From contig JAXMDK010000008.1 in the NCBI GenBank assembly GCA_046348855.1, forward strand, positions 62,001 to 126,000: a DNA stretch of 64,000 nucleotides, given 5' to 3'. The notes beneath the pieces are model-generated. The model made no database searches and was not told the DNA's origin. It was given only the letters and a program-made list of their open reading frames with translations. A program made the position numbers and the translations under genes. This stretch comes from TMP-24 sp046348855 (GTDB taxonomy: Bacteria > Pseudomonadota > Alphaproteobacteria > Rhodobacterales > Rhodobacteraceae). Shown piece by piece: positions 24,073 through 33,642 of the stretch. Every line of letters begins with the position of its first letter. The stretch's first letter is position 1.

Positions 24073-26885
24073 TGGCCCAGCCTTTCCAGCAGGGCCGGCA
24101 CATGGACCTGGTCGGACTTGTAGTTGCCGGTCAGCACATGCATCACCAGATTGACGCCGAACCGATAGGCCAGTTCGCGCTGCCGTTCGCCCGCGACCCC
24201 GCGCCCGACCGGCATCAGCGGGTTGCCATCCGCATCGATGGCCCAGGCCGCCGCCCAATCATTGCCGCCGATCACCACCGGCGTCACCCCGTCGTTCAGG
24301 TTGCGGAACGGCATTCCCGCCGCCTGTTCGGCATCGGGCGGCGGAGCCTCGGCCCAGACCGGGTTTCCGGCGTAGCGTCCGGGGAAATCGTCAAGCAGGT
24401 AGAAGGCGCGGGTCAGCACATGGTCATGCGGGATCGGCGCCAGCGGCGGAATGTCCAGCGCCGCCGCCAGTTCCTGCAACCGCCGGGCTTCGGGGCTGCT
24501 GCCGGGGGGCGTCGCGCCGTCGGCATCGCGGGTGTCGAACAGGATCAGCCCGCCGGTGTGCAGAAACAGGTTCAGCCGCCGGTAGGCGGTAGCGGAGGGC
24601 AGCGGCTCATTCGCACTGACCGGCCAATAAAGGAAGGTGTAGACCGACAGGTCGTCCTTTTCGGGATCGACGCCGACCGGCGCGCCGGGCTCGACCGAGG
24701 TGCGCTGGGTCAGGACCATCGACAGGCCGGCCAGCCCCGCCTGCGCCTCGCCGTCCAGCGCCGGGTCGCCGGTCAGCACATGGGCCAGGATCATGCCGCC
24801 GGCCGAGGCGATCAGCCTTTGGTCGTCGGTTGCCGTGGCGTCCTGCGCCAACGTCGGTCGCGGCGCTGTCAGGGCCAGCGCAAGGGCGGCGGCCAGACCG
24901 GCAAGCGCCAGCGCCGCCCGCCGGCGCGGCGGCGCGATCCGCCCGCCGGCGATCAGCGTCGCCAGCCCTTCGGCCGCCAGCAGCAGCAGCGCCAGCCCCA
25001 GCGCCGGGCCTTTCAGCGATTGTTCCTGGCCGCCCTCGCTCGACAGCAGGGTCACCGAGGCGGGCCAGCGCATCGGCGCCAGCGTCGCCCCGGCCCGAAG
25101 CACGTTCACGCTGGCCCGCCGTTCGCCCGCCCGGTAGAGGCCGGGCGGCATGTCGGGGCCGACCGGCGCCTGCCCGAGCCGTTCGCCCGCCACGCCCGCC
25201 AGCCCATCGGCCGGTTTCAGGCGGCCATAGCCGTCAAGCTGGCGTTCGGCGGTCCAGACCGTGCCCTTCAGGTCGGCAGCGCGTTCGCGGCCCGGCAGGC
25301 TGGAAATCGCCAGCCGGTCGAGCATGCGCACGAACAGGCCCGACAGCGGCAGATTCGACCAGTCGGCGCTGGCAGTGACGTGAAAGAGCACGATCCGCCC
25401 CTTGCCCAGGCTGGCTTCGGTCACCAGCGGCGTGCCGTCCTCAAGCGAGGCGATGGTATGGTCGGCAAGGTCGGGGCCGGGTTCGGCCAGCACCTGGGTG
25501 CGCACGGTGACATCGGCGGGGATCGGCAGACCGGCGAAGGGCGAGCCATCGGCAAAGGGCCCGAGCTGGTGAGGATGGTCCCAGCTCATGCTGCCGCCGG
25601 TAGCCCGGTCGCCGGGGCGCAGCGCCACCGGCAACAGCGGGTCGGCAGGCGCGTCCGGCCCGACCGCCGCCGCCAGCCGCGGCCCGGCGAACCGCACCAG
25701 AAGGCCGCCCTTTTCCACCCAGCCGGCCAGCGCCTGCGCCTGATCCTCGGGCAGGTGGGCGACATCGGCAAGGATGATGACCTGCGGCGCGGCGGGCAGC
25801 AGGTCGGCCAGCGTGCCCTCGACCAGATCGGCCCCCGGCCGCAGCGCCTGGCGCAGGTAGTGGATGGGCGACAGCAGCTCCAGCCCCTCGCGCGGGGCGG
25901 CGGCTTCGGCGATGCCGACCTTGCGCCGCTTCAGCGCATCGTCGGCCAGCACCACTGCCCCGGCCGAGGCGTGCCCCGCGATCTCGATCCGGGTCAGGCG
26001 GTTGCGCAGTTCCTGCGGCAGGGCCAGCGTCACCGGAACCGAATTCGCCCCTGCCGCCAAGGTTGCCGGCTGCCGGGCAAATTCGCGTTCGACCCCGGCC
26101 GGGTCCGGCCCATAGGCAACCAGCGTCGCCTCTTGCGCCGGACCACCGGCCGGACGCAGAAGCGTGGTCGCCACCCCGTCGGCGGCCATCACGGGCGTCG
26201 TCAGCGCCAGGGGGCCGGCCGGACCCTCCAGCACCCGGACCGGGCCATGCGCCATCAGCGCCGCCAGAAGCCCCGCGCGCCCGTCGCGCGCCAGCCCGTC
26301 CGAGAGCCAGAGCGTTTCGAACCGCCCGGCCGGAAGCGCGGCCGCCAGGGCCGCCATCCGCGCTGCCGGCGGCTCCCACGCCGCGGGTTCAAGCGCGCTC
26401 AGCCGATTCAGAACCGGACCCGCCGGGCCGAAGGTCGGGGCCGGCGCGGCGGAAGCGTCGGACAGGCTGACGAGCGCCAGCGGGCGGCCCGCCGCATCGG
26501 CTGCGCTGGCCTCGGACAAAAGCCGTTCGCGCAGGCGCGGCCATTGGTCGGCATTGGCCCAATCGGCGTCGGCCAGGATCAGCAGCGGCCCCTGCCCGGC
26601 TGCCGATGGGCCAGCGGGGTTGCGGACCGGACCGGCGAAACCCAGGATCGCCAGCGCCAGCGCCGCCATGCGCAGCAGCAAGAGCCAGGGTGGCGTGCGG
26701 GCGCTGGCCGCATCCTCGTCGGTCAGCCCCAGAAGCAGCGCCACGCCGGGAAAACGGCGCACGACCGGGGCCGGCGGCAAGAGCCGCAGCAGAAGCCAGA
26801 TCAGGGGCAACAGCAGCAGCGCCCACAAAAGCCACGGCGTCGAAAAACCGACGGCGGACAGGAATGGGGGCAAGAGACCGCTCAC
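24069..26885 (-). CDS. BatA/DUF4159 membrane protein
   Basis: A 938-aa protein with a BatA-type N-terminal domain (two helices: FSTPWLLWALLLLPLIWLLL and WLLLLRMAALALAILGFAG) and a long middle with a vWA-like part. A further helix pair lies around residues 630-690, followed by a periplasmic C-terminal DUF4159 domain (DLSVYTFLYWPVSANEPLPS, GGLILFDTRDADG, HVLTRAFYLLDDFPGRYAG). GTG at 26885 overlaps the DUF58 stop by GTGA and is chosen for that reason. The family is tied to MoxR/DUF58 genes and thought to act in envelope maintenance; the exact task is unknown. Confidence 0.85.
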   Translation of the reverse strand: MSGLLPPFLSAVGFSTPWLLWALLLLPLIWLLLRLLPPAPVVRRFPGVALLLGLTDEDAASARTPPWLLLLRMAALALAILGFAGPVRNPAGPSAAGQGPLLILADADWANADQWPRLRERLLSEASAADAAGRPLALVSLSDASAAPAPTFGPAGPVLNRLSALEPAAWEPPAARMAALAAALPAGRFETLWLSDGLARDGRAGLLAALMAHGPVRVLEGPAGPLALTTPVMAADGVATTLLRPAGGPAQEATLVAYGPDPAGVEREFARQPATLAAGANSVPVTLALPQELRNRLTRIEIAGHASAGAVVLADDALKRRKVGIAEAAAPREGLELLSPIHYLRQALRPGADLVEGTLADLLPAAPQVIILADVAHLPEDQAQALAGWVEKGGLLVRFAGPRLAAAVGPDAPADPLLPVALRPGDRATGGSMSWDHPHQLGPFADGSPFAGLPIPADVTVRTQVLAEPGPDLADHTIASLEDGTPLVTEASLGKGRIVLFHVTASADWSNLPLSGLFVRMLDRLAISSLPGRERAADLKGTVWTAERQLDGYGRLKPADGLAGVAGERLGQAPVGPDMPPGLYRAGERRASVNVLRAGATLAPMRWPASVTLLSSEGGQEQSLKGPALGLALLLLAAEGLATLIAGGRIAPPRRRAALALAGLAAALALALTAPRPTLAQDATATDDQRLIASAGGMILAHVLTGDPALDGEAQAGLAGLSMVLTQRTSVEPGAPVGVDPEKDDLSVYTFLYWPVSANEPLPSATAYRRLNLFLHTGGLILFDTRDADGATPPGSSPEARRLQELAAALDIPPLAPIPHDHVLTRAFYLLDDFPGRYAGNPVWAEAPPPDAEQAAGMPFRNLNDGVTPVVIGGNDWAAAWAIDADGNPLMPVGRGVAGERQRELAYRFGVNLVMHVLTGNYKSDQVHVPALLERLGQ

Positions 26886-27775
26886 CACCCCTGCTCCAGC
26901 GCCTGACAGAGCCACAAGAGCGCCGCCTGAGCCGGCCGGTCGGTCCGGTGGGTGCCGAAGACCCAGCCGGTGATCCGCGCCAGATGTTCCAGCTGGTCGC
27001 GCCGCCCGGCCAGACGGTTCAGGTAGCGCGCCCTCAGGCTCGCGGCCTCCTTGGTCTCATGGCTCAGCACCCCGCCCATGCTTTCAAAGATCGCCCGCCC
27101 GGCGAAGGGAAAATCCTCTTCCGCCGGGTCCAGAACCTGCATAAGCACGCCCCCGACCCCACGGTCCGCGGCGGCCAGGACGGTCCGTTCGATCGTCTCC
27201 CACCCGGCGAAGAAGTCCGACAGGAACAGCGCCCGCGCCCCCGACAAAAGCGCCTGCGCCTTCGGGGCGGCGAAATCCTCGGCCGGTGCGGTGGCGGAAA
27301 GGATCTCGGCCAGCCGGGTGATCTGCGCGCCGCCGGCGCGTGGCGGTAGGCTGCCGTCGGCCAGCCCGATGCGTTCGCCGCCACGTTCCAGCAGGATCGC
27401 CGCCGCCAGCGCGAGAAGCCGGGCGCGGTCGGCCTTGGACTGCGGCTGGCCCGGCGAGCGATAGGTCATCGACGCCCCGTCGTCGGCCCAGATCTGCACC
27501 GACTGCACGGCCTGCCATTCCCTTTCGCGCAGAAAGGCCTGGTCCGACCGTGCCGAGCGCCGCCAGTCGATCTGGCGGGCCTCGTCGCCGGGCAGGGCGG
27601 CGCGGTATTGCCAGAACTCCGCCCCTGGCCCGGTCCGCCGCCGCCCGTGCCCGCCGGTCTGGACCGCCGCCGCCAGATGGCGCGCCGCCGCCAGAAGTGC
27701 GGGCAGGGGTCCGGCCAGCAGTTCGGCCTGGTGGCGCAGCGCGTCGGGCGCCGCCAGATGGGCGGCAGGCGTCAC
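26882..27775 (-). CDS. DUF58 protein
   Basis: A 297-aa cytoplasmic protein of the DUF58 family (vWA-related). The family motif DEARQIDWRRSARSD lies near residue 65, then QIWADDGASM, a degenerate MIDAS-like motif. DUF58 proteins are the usual partner of MoxR AAA+ ATPases. It overlaps the moxR-like stop by 4 bp and the next gene by 4 bp, so the cluster is translated in a coupled way. Confidence 0.88.
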   Translation of the reverse strand: MTPAAHLAAPDALRHQAELLAGPLPALLAAARHLAAAVQTGGHGRRRTGPGAEFWQYRAALPGDEARQIDWRRSARSDQAFLREREWQAVQSVQIWADDGASMTYRSPGQPQSKADRARLLALAAAILLERGGERIGLADGSLPPRAGGAQITRLAEILSATAPAEDFAAPKAQALLSGARALFLSDFFAGWETIERTVLAAADRGVGGVLMQVLDPAEEDFPFAGRAIFESMGGVLSHETKEAASLRARYLNRLAGRRDQLEHLARITGWVFGTHRTDRPAQAALLWLCQALEQGW

Positions 27776-28776
27776 GCCGCCGCCGCGCGGGTCAGGGCCG
27801 CCGTCCGTTCCTGGATCAGCTCGCCCAGCGTCTCGCCGCGCGCCCGCGCCGCGTAGGACAGCGCCATGCGGTGGATCAGCACCGGCTGCGCCAAGGCCGC
27901 CACATCCTCGACCGAGGGCGCCAGCCGCCCGCCCAGCAACGCCGCCGCCCGGACCGCCAGCATCAGCGCCTGCGCCGCGCGCGGCCCAGGCCCCCAGACC
28001 ACCGACTGCCGCACCCGGTCCGAGGCCGAGGGATCGTCCGGCCGGAAGGCGCGCACCAGATCGAGGATCACCTCGACCACCCGCTCGCCGACCGGCATCC
28101 GCCGGACCAGAGCCTGCGCCGCGATCAGCCCGCCCGCGTCGAACACCGGCGTCACCTCGGATGTTTCGGCCCCGGTCGTGGCCAGAAGGATGTCGCGTTC
28201 GGTGGCGCGGTCGGGATAGCCCACATCGATCTGCACCAGAAAGCGGTCAAGCTGCGCCTCGGGCAGCGGATAGGTGCCTTCCTGCTCGATCGGGTTCTGG
28301 GTGGCGAGCACATGAAAGGGCGCGCCCAGCGGCCGGTGCTGGCCCGCCACCGTCACCCGCCGCTCCTGCATGGCCTGCAACAGCGCCGACTGGGTGCGCG
28401 GGCTGGCGCGGTTGATCTCGTCCGCCATCAGAAGCTGGCAGAAGACCGGCCCTTCGATGAAGCGGAAACTGCGGGCGCCGGCGGCGGTCGTCTCCAGCAC
28501 CTCGGAGCCCAGGATGTCGGCGGGCATCAGGTCGGGGGTGAACTGCACCCGCCCCGCCTTCAGCCCCATGACCTGCGACAGCGTGTCGACCAGCATGGTC
28601 TTGCCCAGCCCCGGCACGCCGACCAGCAGCCCGTGGCCGCCGCACAGAAGCGCGCTGAGCGCCAGGTCGACAACCTGCGGCTGGCCCAGGAACTGCCGCC
28701 CGATCATTGCCCTGGCCTGCGCGATCCGCGCACCCAGCACCTCGATTTCCCCGACCAGATCGGCGTTGTCGGCCAT
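27772..28776 (-). CDS. MoxR-family AAA+ ATPase
   Basis: A 334-aa AAA+ ATPase. Walker A GVPGLGKTMLVDTL is near residue 50, Walker B LLMADEINRASPRTQ near 110, sensor 1 ATQNPIEQEGTYPLPEAQLDRF near 155. MoxR ATPases act as chaperones for vWA-domain partners, here the three genes that follow. The ATG at 28776 is preceded by GAAGGAA. It is divergent from the DUF1285 gene. Confidence 0.92.
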   Translation of the reverse strand: MADNADLVGEIEVLGARIAQARAMIGRQFLGQPQVVDLALSALLCGGHGLLVGVPGLGKTMLVDTLSQVMGLKAGRVQFTPDLMPADILGSEVLETTAAGARSFRFIEGPVFCQLLMADEINRASPRTQSALLQAMQERRVTVAGQHRPLGAPFHVLATQNPIEQEGTYPLPEAQLDRFLVQIDVGYPDRATERDILLATTGAETSEVTPVFDAGGLIAAQALVRRMPVGERVVEVILDLVRAFRPDDPSASDRVRQSVVWGPGPRAAQALMLAVRAAALLGGRLAPSVEDVAALAQPVLIHRMALSYAARARGETLGELIQERTAALTRAAAA

Positions 28777-28793
28777 GATCCTGTTCCTTCGCC

Positions 28794-28823
28794 TTGCTAC
28801 CAGGCAGCATAAAGGCAGAATAT
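28794..28823 (+). promoter_or_regulatory. Candidate promoter of the DUF1285 gene
   Basis: TTGCTA (28794-28799) and GAATAT (28818-28823) are 18 bp apart. If used, transcription would start after the possible TTG start at 28794, which supports the GTG at 28866 as the true start. Confidence 0.35.
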
Positions 28824-28865
28824 GGTGCCGACACCAACCGGCAAATCCCAGAAGGACAATTCCTT

Positions 28866-29435
28866 GTGACAGTTTCGGCGGAAAATCTCGCGGCGGCGGC
28901 AAAGGCGGCGGGCAAGAAGGGGCCACCGCCCGTCCATCTGTGGAACCCGCCCTTCTGCGGCGATCTCGACATGGAAATCCGCCGCGACGGCACCTGGTGG
29001 TATCTGGGCACACCGATGGGCCGGATGGGGCTGGTCAAGCTGTTTTCGTCGATTCTGCGCAAGGATGGCGAGGATTATTTCCTTGTCACCCCGGTCGAGA
29101 AATGCGGCATCCGCGTGGTGGATGCGCCGTTCGTCGCCACCGATTTCCGCGCCGAAGGCCAGGGCCGCGACCAGGTCCTGACCTTCACCACCCATGTCGA
29201 TGACGAAGCCGTGGCCGGCCCCGACCATCCGATCCGCGTCGTGCGCGACCCCGCGACCGGCGAGCCTTCGCCCTATGTCCACATCCGCGCCAACCTCGAG
29301 GCGCTGATCGACCGCAAGACCTTTTACCGGCTGGTCGACCTGTGCTGCCACGAGCCGGTCGATGGCGAAAGCTGGTTCGGCCTGTGGTCGTCGGGCCGAT
29401 TCTTTCCGGTGATCCCGTCGGCGGACCTGCCCTGA
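28866..29435 (+). CDS. DUF1285 protein
   Basis: A 189-aa protein of the DUF1285 family, of unknown function, common next to moxR in Rhodobacterales. Conserved segments are WNPPFCGDLDMEI, GTWWYLGTPMGRMGLVKLFSSIL, PYVHIRANLEALIDRKTFYR and the C-terminal GLWSSGRFFPVIP. GTG at 28866 gives the family's start (MTVSAENLAAAAKAAG). Its TGA overlaps the ATG of the hyi remnant. Confidence 0.85.
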   Translation: MTVSAENLAAAAKAAGKKGPPPVHLWNPPFCGDLDMEIRRDGTWWYLGTPMGRMGLVKLFSSILRKDGEDYFLVTPVEKCGIRVVDAPFVATDFRAEGQGRDQVLTFTTHVDDEAVAGPDHPIRVVRDPATGEPSPYVHIRANLEALIDRKTFYRLVDLCCHEPVDGESWFGLWSSGRFFPVIPSADLP

Positions 29436-29802
29436 TGCCGCGCTTCGCCGCCAACCGGACGTTCTCTTTACTGAACTGCCTCTGATGGACCGTTTCGCCG
29501 CGGCCAAAGCGGCGGGGTTCGACGGGGTCGAGGTGCCAAACCTGTCGCTTCAGTTCGACGCCTACCATGCGCACCGCATCACCGGCGACGCGCTGGCCGC
29601 ATGGGGTCGGCACGGTCACCGCGCCGCCCATGTGCAGATCGCGGGCTATCCGGGCCGGCGCGAGCCTTTGGACGGGGCCATCGGCTATCCGGCCTTTTTC
29701 GCACAGCTGGACGCCGACGACTATCGCGGCCGGGTTTCGGCGGAGTACGACCCCGCCGCCGGCATGGCCGACGGGCCGGGCTGGATGAATCAGCAGACCT
29801 GA
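29435..29802 (+). pseudogene. hyi: Hydroxypyruvate isomerase remnant, frameshifted and internally deleted
   Basis: The start codon at 29435 opens MPRFAANRTFSLLNCL and then hits a stop at 29483. One missing base in the TTCTCTTTACTG stretch would restore the expected reading into MDRFAAAKAAGFDGVEV, which begins at 29485. That frame then jumps straight to the C-terminal half (PNLSLQFDAYHAHRITG, HVQIAGYPGR, VSAEYDP), so roughly 110-130 residues of the catalytic barrel are missing. Intact Hyi is about 250-260 aa. The enzyme interconverts hydroxypyruvate and tartronate semialdehyde. Function is very probably lost. Its end overlaps the CDF gene by 13 bp. Confidence 0.82.
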
Positions 29803-30746
29803 CCGGCGCAGCCGGCGCCCGCCCGCTCGACCTCAAAGGTCGTGTGGGCCAGGCCGAAGGCCGCCTCCAGCCGCGCCTTGACCCGGGCCAGCACCTCGGC
29901 GGCGTCGGCGCCGGCTCCCAGCACCAGATGCGCCTCGAGCGAGGTGCGCCGTTCGTCGATCTGCCAGAGATGGACGTGATGCACGCCTTCGATCCCGGCC
30001 TCGGCGCGGATCACCGCCTGCACCGCGCTCTCGTCGATGTGCACCGGCGCGCCCAGCATCAGGATGCGGATCACCGGGCCGATTTCCTGAAAGCAGTGCC
30101 ACAGGATCCAGACCGAGATCAGCAGCGTGATCGCCGGATCGGCCAGCCGCCAGCCGAAGCGCATGACCAGCAGCCCGCTGACGATGACGGCAAGCGAGGT
30201 TCCCGCGTCCGACAGGTTGTGCAGGAAGGCCGCGCGGATGTTCACGCTGTCCTTCGACAGGCGGTAGGTCAAAAGCGCGGTCAGCCCGTTGATGACCAGC
30301 GCCAGGGTTGCCAGCACCACCACGATGCCGCCCTGGACCGGCGGTGGGTCGATCATCCGTTCGATGGCAGCGTATCCCAGCCAGATGCAGATGACGATCA
30401 GCGTCGTGTAGTTCACCAGCGCGGCGACGACCTCGGCGCGCGCATAGCCGAAGGACATGGCCGGGGTCGCCGGCCGCCGTGCGATCCGCCGGGCGGCGAA
30501 GGCGATGATCAGCGCCAGCGCGTCCGACAGGTTGTGCATGGCGTCGGCGATCAGCGCGACCGACCCGGCGATCACGCCCCCGACGATCTGCGCCGCGGTC
30601 AGCACCAGGTTGGTCAGGACCGCCCCGGCAACCTGCCAGTCGCCCTTGCCTTCGATCCCGTGGCTGTGGCCGTGATGGGCATGGCCCGCGCTATGCCCGT
30701 GATCATGCGGGTGGTCGTGGTGGTGATCGTGGTCATGCTGCGTCAT
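29790..30746 (-). CDS. Cation diffusion facilitator (zinc/cobalt-type exporter)
   Basis: A 318-aa inner-membrane metal/proton antiporter. The N-terminal 30 residues are extremely His-rich (11 of the first 22 residues are His) and probably bind or sense metal. Six helices follow, with the metal site ALIADAMHNLSDALAL (helix 2) and RAAFLHNLSDAGTSLA (helix 5), both HxxxD. A cytoplasmic domain carries GVHHVHLWQIDERRTSLEAHL. The paired HxxxD motif and His-rich N-terminus fit Zn/Co exporters such as CzcD or DmeF; the metal is not decided by sequence. Confidence 0.93.
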   Translation of the reverse strand: MTQHDHDHHHDHPHDHGHSAGHAHHGHSHGIEGKGDWQVAGAVLTNLVLTAAQIVGGVIAGSVALIADAMHNLSDALALIIAFAARRIARRPATPAMSFGYARAEVVAALVNYTTLIVICIWLGYAAIERMIDPPPVQGGIVVVLATLALVINGLTALLTYRLSKDSVNIRAAFLHNLSDAGTSLAVIVSGLLVMRFGWRLADPAITLLISVWILWHCFQEIGPVIRILMLGAPVHIDESAVQAVIRAEAGIEGVHHVHLWQIDERRTSLEAHLVLGAGADAAEVLARVKARLEAAFGLAHTTFEVERAGAGCAGQVC

Positions 30747-30784
30747 CGCTGTCTTTTCGTCCTTGCGGCCAACCGACGCCGCCG

Positions 30785-33613
30785 TCAGTGCGCCTCGGCC
30801 CAGTTGGCGCCCTGCCCCGCGTCCACCGTCAACGGCACGTCGAGATGCACCGCCGGATGGGCGGCGCCCTCCATAACCTCCCTGGCGGTGGCGATAAGGC
30901 GGTCGACGGCGCCTTCCTCGACCTCGAACAGCAGTTCGTCATGCACCTGCAACAGCATGGTCGCCGGCAGGCCCGCCAAAGCCTTCGGCATGCGGATCAT
31001 CGCGCGGCGGATCACGTCGGCCGCCGCCCCCTGGATCGGGGCGTTGATCGCCGCGCGCCGGGCGAAACCGGCCGCCGGGCCCTTGGCGTTGATTTCGGGC
31101 GTGTGGATCTTGCGGCCGAACAGCGTCTGCACATGGCCGTTGGCCTTGGCGAAGGCGATGGTGGCGTCCATGTATTCGCGGATGCCGGGGAACCGTTCGA
31201 AATAGGTGTCGATGAAGGCCTGTGCCTCGGCGCGCGGGATGCGCAGGTTCCGCGCCAGCCCAAAGCCGGAAATCCCGTAGATCACCCCGAAATTGATCGC
31301 CTTGGCCCGCCGCCGGACCATCGGGTCCATCCCCTCGACCGGGACGCCGAACATCTGGCTGGCGGTCATCGCGTGAATGTCGATCCCGTCGCGGAACGCC
31401 TGTTTCAGCGCCGGTATGTCGGCGACATGGGCAAGGATGCGCAGTTCGATCTGGCTGTAGTCGAGGCTGACCAGCCGCATTCCCGGCCCGGCCACGAAAG
31501 CCTCGCGGATCTTGCGGCCCTCGTCGCTGCGCACCGGGATGTTCTGCAGGTTCGGGTCGGTCGAGGCCAGCCGCCCGGTGTTGGCCCCGGCGATGGAATA
31601 GGAGGTATGGACCCGCCCGGTATCGGGATGGACATGGTCCTGCAGCGCATCCGTATAGGTGGATTTCAGCTTGGAGATCTGCCGCCAGTCCAGCACCCGA
31701 GCCGCCAGATCCGAGGCCACGCCCAGCTCGACATTGCCGGCAATGTCCTCCAGCACATCGGCGCCGGTGGCATAGGCGCCGGTCTTGCCCTTTTCGCCGC
31801 CCGGCACCTGGAACTTGTCGAACAGGATCTCGCCCAGCTGCTTGGGCGACCCCACGTTGAAGGGCTGGCCGGCCAGGTCCTGGATGTCGGCCTCGAGCCC
31901 GGCCAGCTTCTGGGCGAAGGCGTTCGACATGCGCGACAGCACCGCCTTGTCCACCCGGATGCCGGCCATCTCCATGTCGGCCAGCACCGGCACCAGCGGC
32001 CGTTCCAGCGTTTCATAGACGGTGGTCACCTGGGCGCGGTGCAAGTCGGGCTTGAAGGCCTGCCACAGGCGCAGGGTTACGTCGGCGTCTTCGGCGGCAT
32101 ATTTCACCGCCTCGTCGACCGGCACCTGATCAAAGGTGCGCTGCGCCTTGCCCGTGCCCAGCAGCGATTTGATTTCAATGGGCCGGTGGCCGAGATAGCG
32201 GTCCGACAGCCCGTCCATCCCGTGATTGTGCAGGCCCGAATACATCGCGTAGGACATCAGCATCGTGTCGTCGATGGGTGCCATGCGGATGCCGTGGCGC
32301 GCAAGGATCTTCCAGTCGTATTTCACGTTCTGGCCGATCTTCAGCACCGCATCGTCCTGAAGCAGCGGCTTCAGCGCCGCCAGCACCGCGTCGAGCGGCA
32401 TCTGCCCTTCGACCAGCGCCGACGAGCCGAACAGGTCGCCACCGCCCTGGCGGTGACCCAGCGGGATATAACAGGCCTGCCCCGGCACCACCGACAGGGA
32501 AATCCCCACCAGTTCGGCGCGCATCTCGTCAAGGCTGGTGGTTTCGGTGTCGATCGCCACATAGCCCCGCTCGCGCGCCAGCGCGATCCAGCGGTCAAGG
32601 GCGGCAAGGTCGCGGACGCATTCGTAGGCCGCATGGTCGAAGGGCGCGGCGGCGGGCAGGGCGGCGGTCGGTGCCGCCTCTGGCGCGGTCTTGGCGGCGG
32701 GCGCATCGGGCTGGGCCGGCATCTCCACTTTCAGCGCATCGGCGACGCGCTTGGTCAGGGTGCGGAACTCCATCCGGGTCAGGAAGTCCATCACCGGCCC
32801 GGCGTCCGGGGCCTGAACCTCCAGATCCTCCAGCGCGGCCTCGACCGGCGCATGGGCGTCCAGCGTCACCAGCCGCCGGGAAATGCGGATCAGGTCGGCG
32901 TTCTCGACCAGCGCCTGGCGGCGCTTTTCCTGCTTGATCTCGCCGGCCCGCGCCAGAAGCGTGTCGAGATCGCCATATTCGTTGATGAGGAGCGCCGCGG
33001 TCTTCATCCCGATCCCCGGCGCACCGGGCACGTTGTCGACCGAATCCCCGGCCAGCGACTGGACATCGACCACCTTTTCCGGCGGCACCCCGAACTTCTC
33101 GACCACCTCGTCGCGGCCGATGCTGCGGTTCTTCATCGCGTCGAACATGGTGACGCCGCCGCCCACCAGCTGCATCAGGTCCTTGTCCGAGGAAATGATC
33201 GTCACGTCACCCCCGGCCTCGGTCGCGCGGCGGGCGAGGGTGGCGATGATGTCGTCGGCCTCGTAGCCTTCCATCTCCAGGCAGGCGACGTTGAAGGCGC
33301 GCGTTGCCTCGCGGGTCAGGGGAAACTGCGGGCGCAGGTCTTCGGGCAGCTCCGGCCGGTTGGCCTTGTACTTGTCATAGATGTCGTCGCGGAAGGTCTT
33401 CGAGGAATAATCGAAGATCACCGCGAGGTGCGTCGGCCCGTCCTTGCCGCGGTTGGCCTGCAATTGCCCCCAGAGCATGTTGCAGAAGCCCGCCACCGCG
33501 CCGACCGGCAATCCGTCCGACTTGCGGGTCAGGGGCGGCAAGGCATGGTAGGCGCGGAAGATGAAGGCCGACCCGTCGATCAGGTGCAGGTGGCAGCCCT
33601 TGCCGAATGTCAT
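30785..33613 (-). CDS. polA: PolA, DNA polymerase I
   Basis: A 942-aa repair and Okazaki-processing polymerase with all three domains. A 5'-3' nuclease (1-290, with LIDGSAFIFRAYHAL) comes first. A proofreading 3'-5' exonuclease follows (about 365-560) with intact DEDD residues in AIDTETTSLDEM, GQNVKYDWKIL and AAEDADVTLRLW. The C-terminal polymerase has SLDYSQIELRILAHV, RRAKAINFGVIYGISGFGLA and LQVHDELLFEV. The ATG at 33613 follows GGAGG; the frame continues upstream only through hairpin repeats. Confidence 0.97.
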   Translation of the reverse strand: MTFGKGCHLHLIDGSAFIFRAYHALPPLTRKSDGLPVGAVAGFCNMLWGQLQANRGKDGPTHLAVIFDYSSKTFRDDIYDKYKANRPELPEDLRPQFPLTREATRAFNVACLEMEGYEADDIIATLARRATEAGGDVTIISSDKDLMQLVGGGVTMFDAMKNRSIGRDEVVEKFGVPPEKVVDVQSLAGDSVDNVPGAPGIGMKTAALLINEYGDLDTLLARAGEIKQEKRRQALVENADLIRISRRLVTLDAHAPVEAALEDLEVQAPDAGPVMDFLTRMEFRTLTKRVADALKVEMPAQPDAPAAKTAPEAAPTAALPAAAPFDHAAYECVRDLAALDRWIALARERGYVAIDTETTSLDEMRAELVGISLSVVPGQACYIPLGHRQGGGDLFGSSALVEGQMPLDAVLAALKPLLQDDAVLKIGQNVKYDWKILARHGIRMAPIDDTMLMSYAMYSGLHNHGMDGLSDRYLGHRPIEIKSLLGTGKAQRTFDQVPVDEAVKYAAEDADVTLRLWQAFKPDLHRAQVTTVYETLERPLVPVLADMEMAGIRVDKAVLSRMSNAFAQKLAGLEADIQDLAGQPFNVGSPKQLGEILFDKFQVPGGEKGKTGAYATGADVLEDIAGNVELGVASDLAARVLDWRQISKLKSTYTDALQDHVHPDTGRVHTSYSIAGANTGRLASTDPNLQNIPVRSDEGRKIREAFVAGPGMRLVSLDYSQIELRILAHVADIPALKQAFRDGIDIHAMTASQMFGVPVEGMDPMVRRRAKAINFGVIYGISGFGLARNLRIPRAEAQAFIDTYFERFPGIREYMDATIAFAKANGHVQTLFGRKIHTPEINAKGPAAGFARRAAINAPIQGAAADVIRRAMIRMPKALAGLPATMLLQVHDELLFEVEEGAVDRLIATAREVMEGAAHPAVHLDVPLTVDAGQGANWAEAH

Positions 33614-33642
33614 GTGACGCGCCTCCCGCTTCGTCCGTGCCG

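Noticed and set aside
24072..26906. 944-codon open frame opposite the BatA/DUF4159 gene
   Set aside because: The product is an Arg/Gln/Pro-rich shadow without domains. The minus-strand gene fits the MoxR cluster with 4-bp overlaps.
28794..28865. TTG start that would lengthen the DUF1285 protein by 24 residues
   Set aside because: The extension falls on the promoter-like boxes 28794-28823 and has no ribosome site. The GTG at 28866 gives the family's usual start.
29485..29802. Intact short isomerase gene starting at 29485
   Set aside because: The frame codes for the two ends of Hyi fused without the catalytic middle, and the true start is out of frame, so it is treated as a pseudogene.
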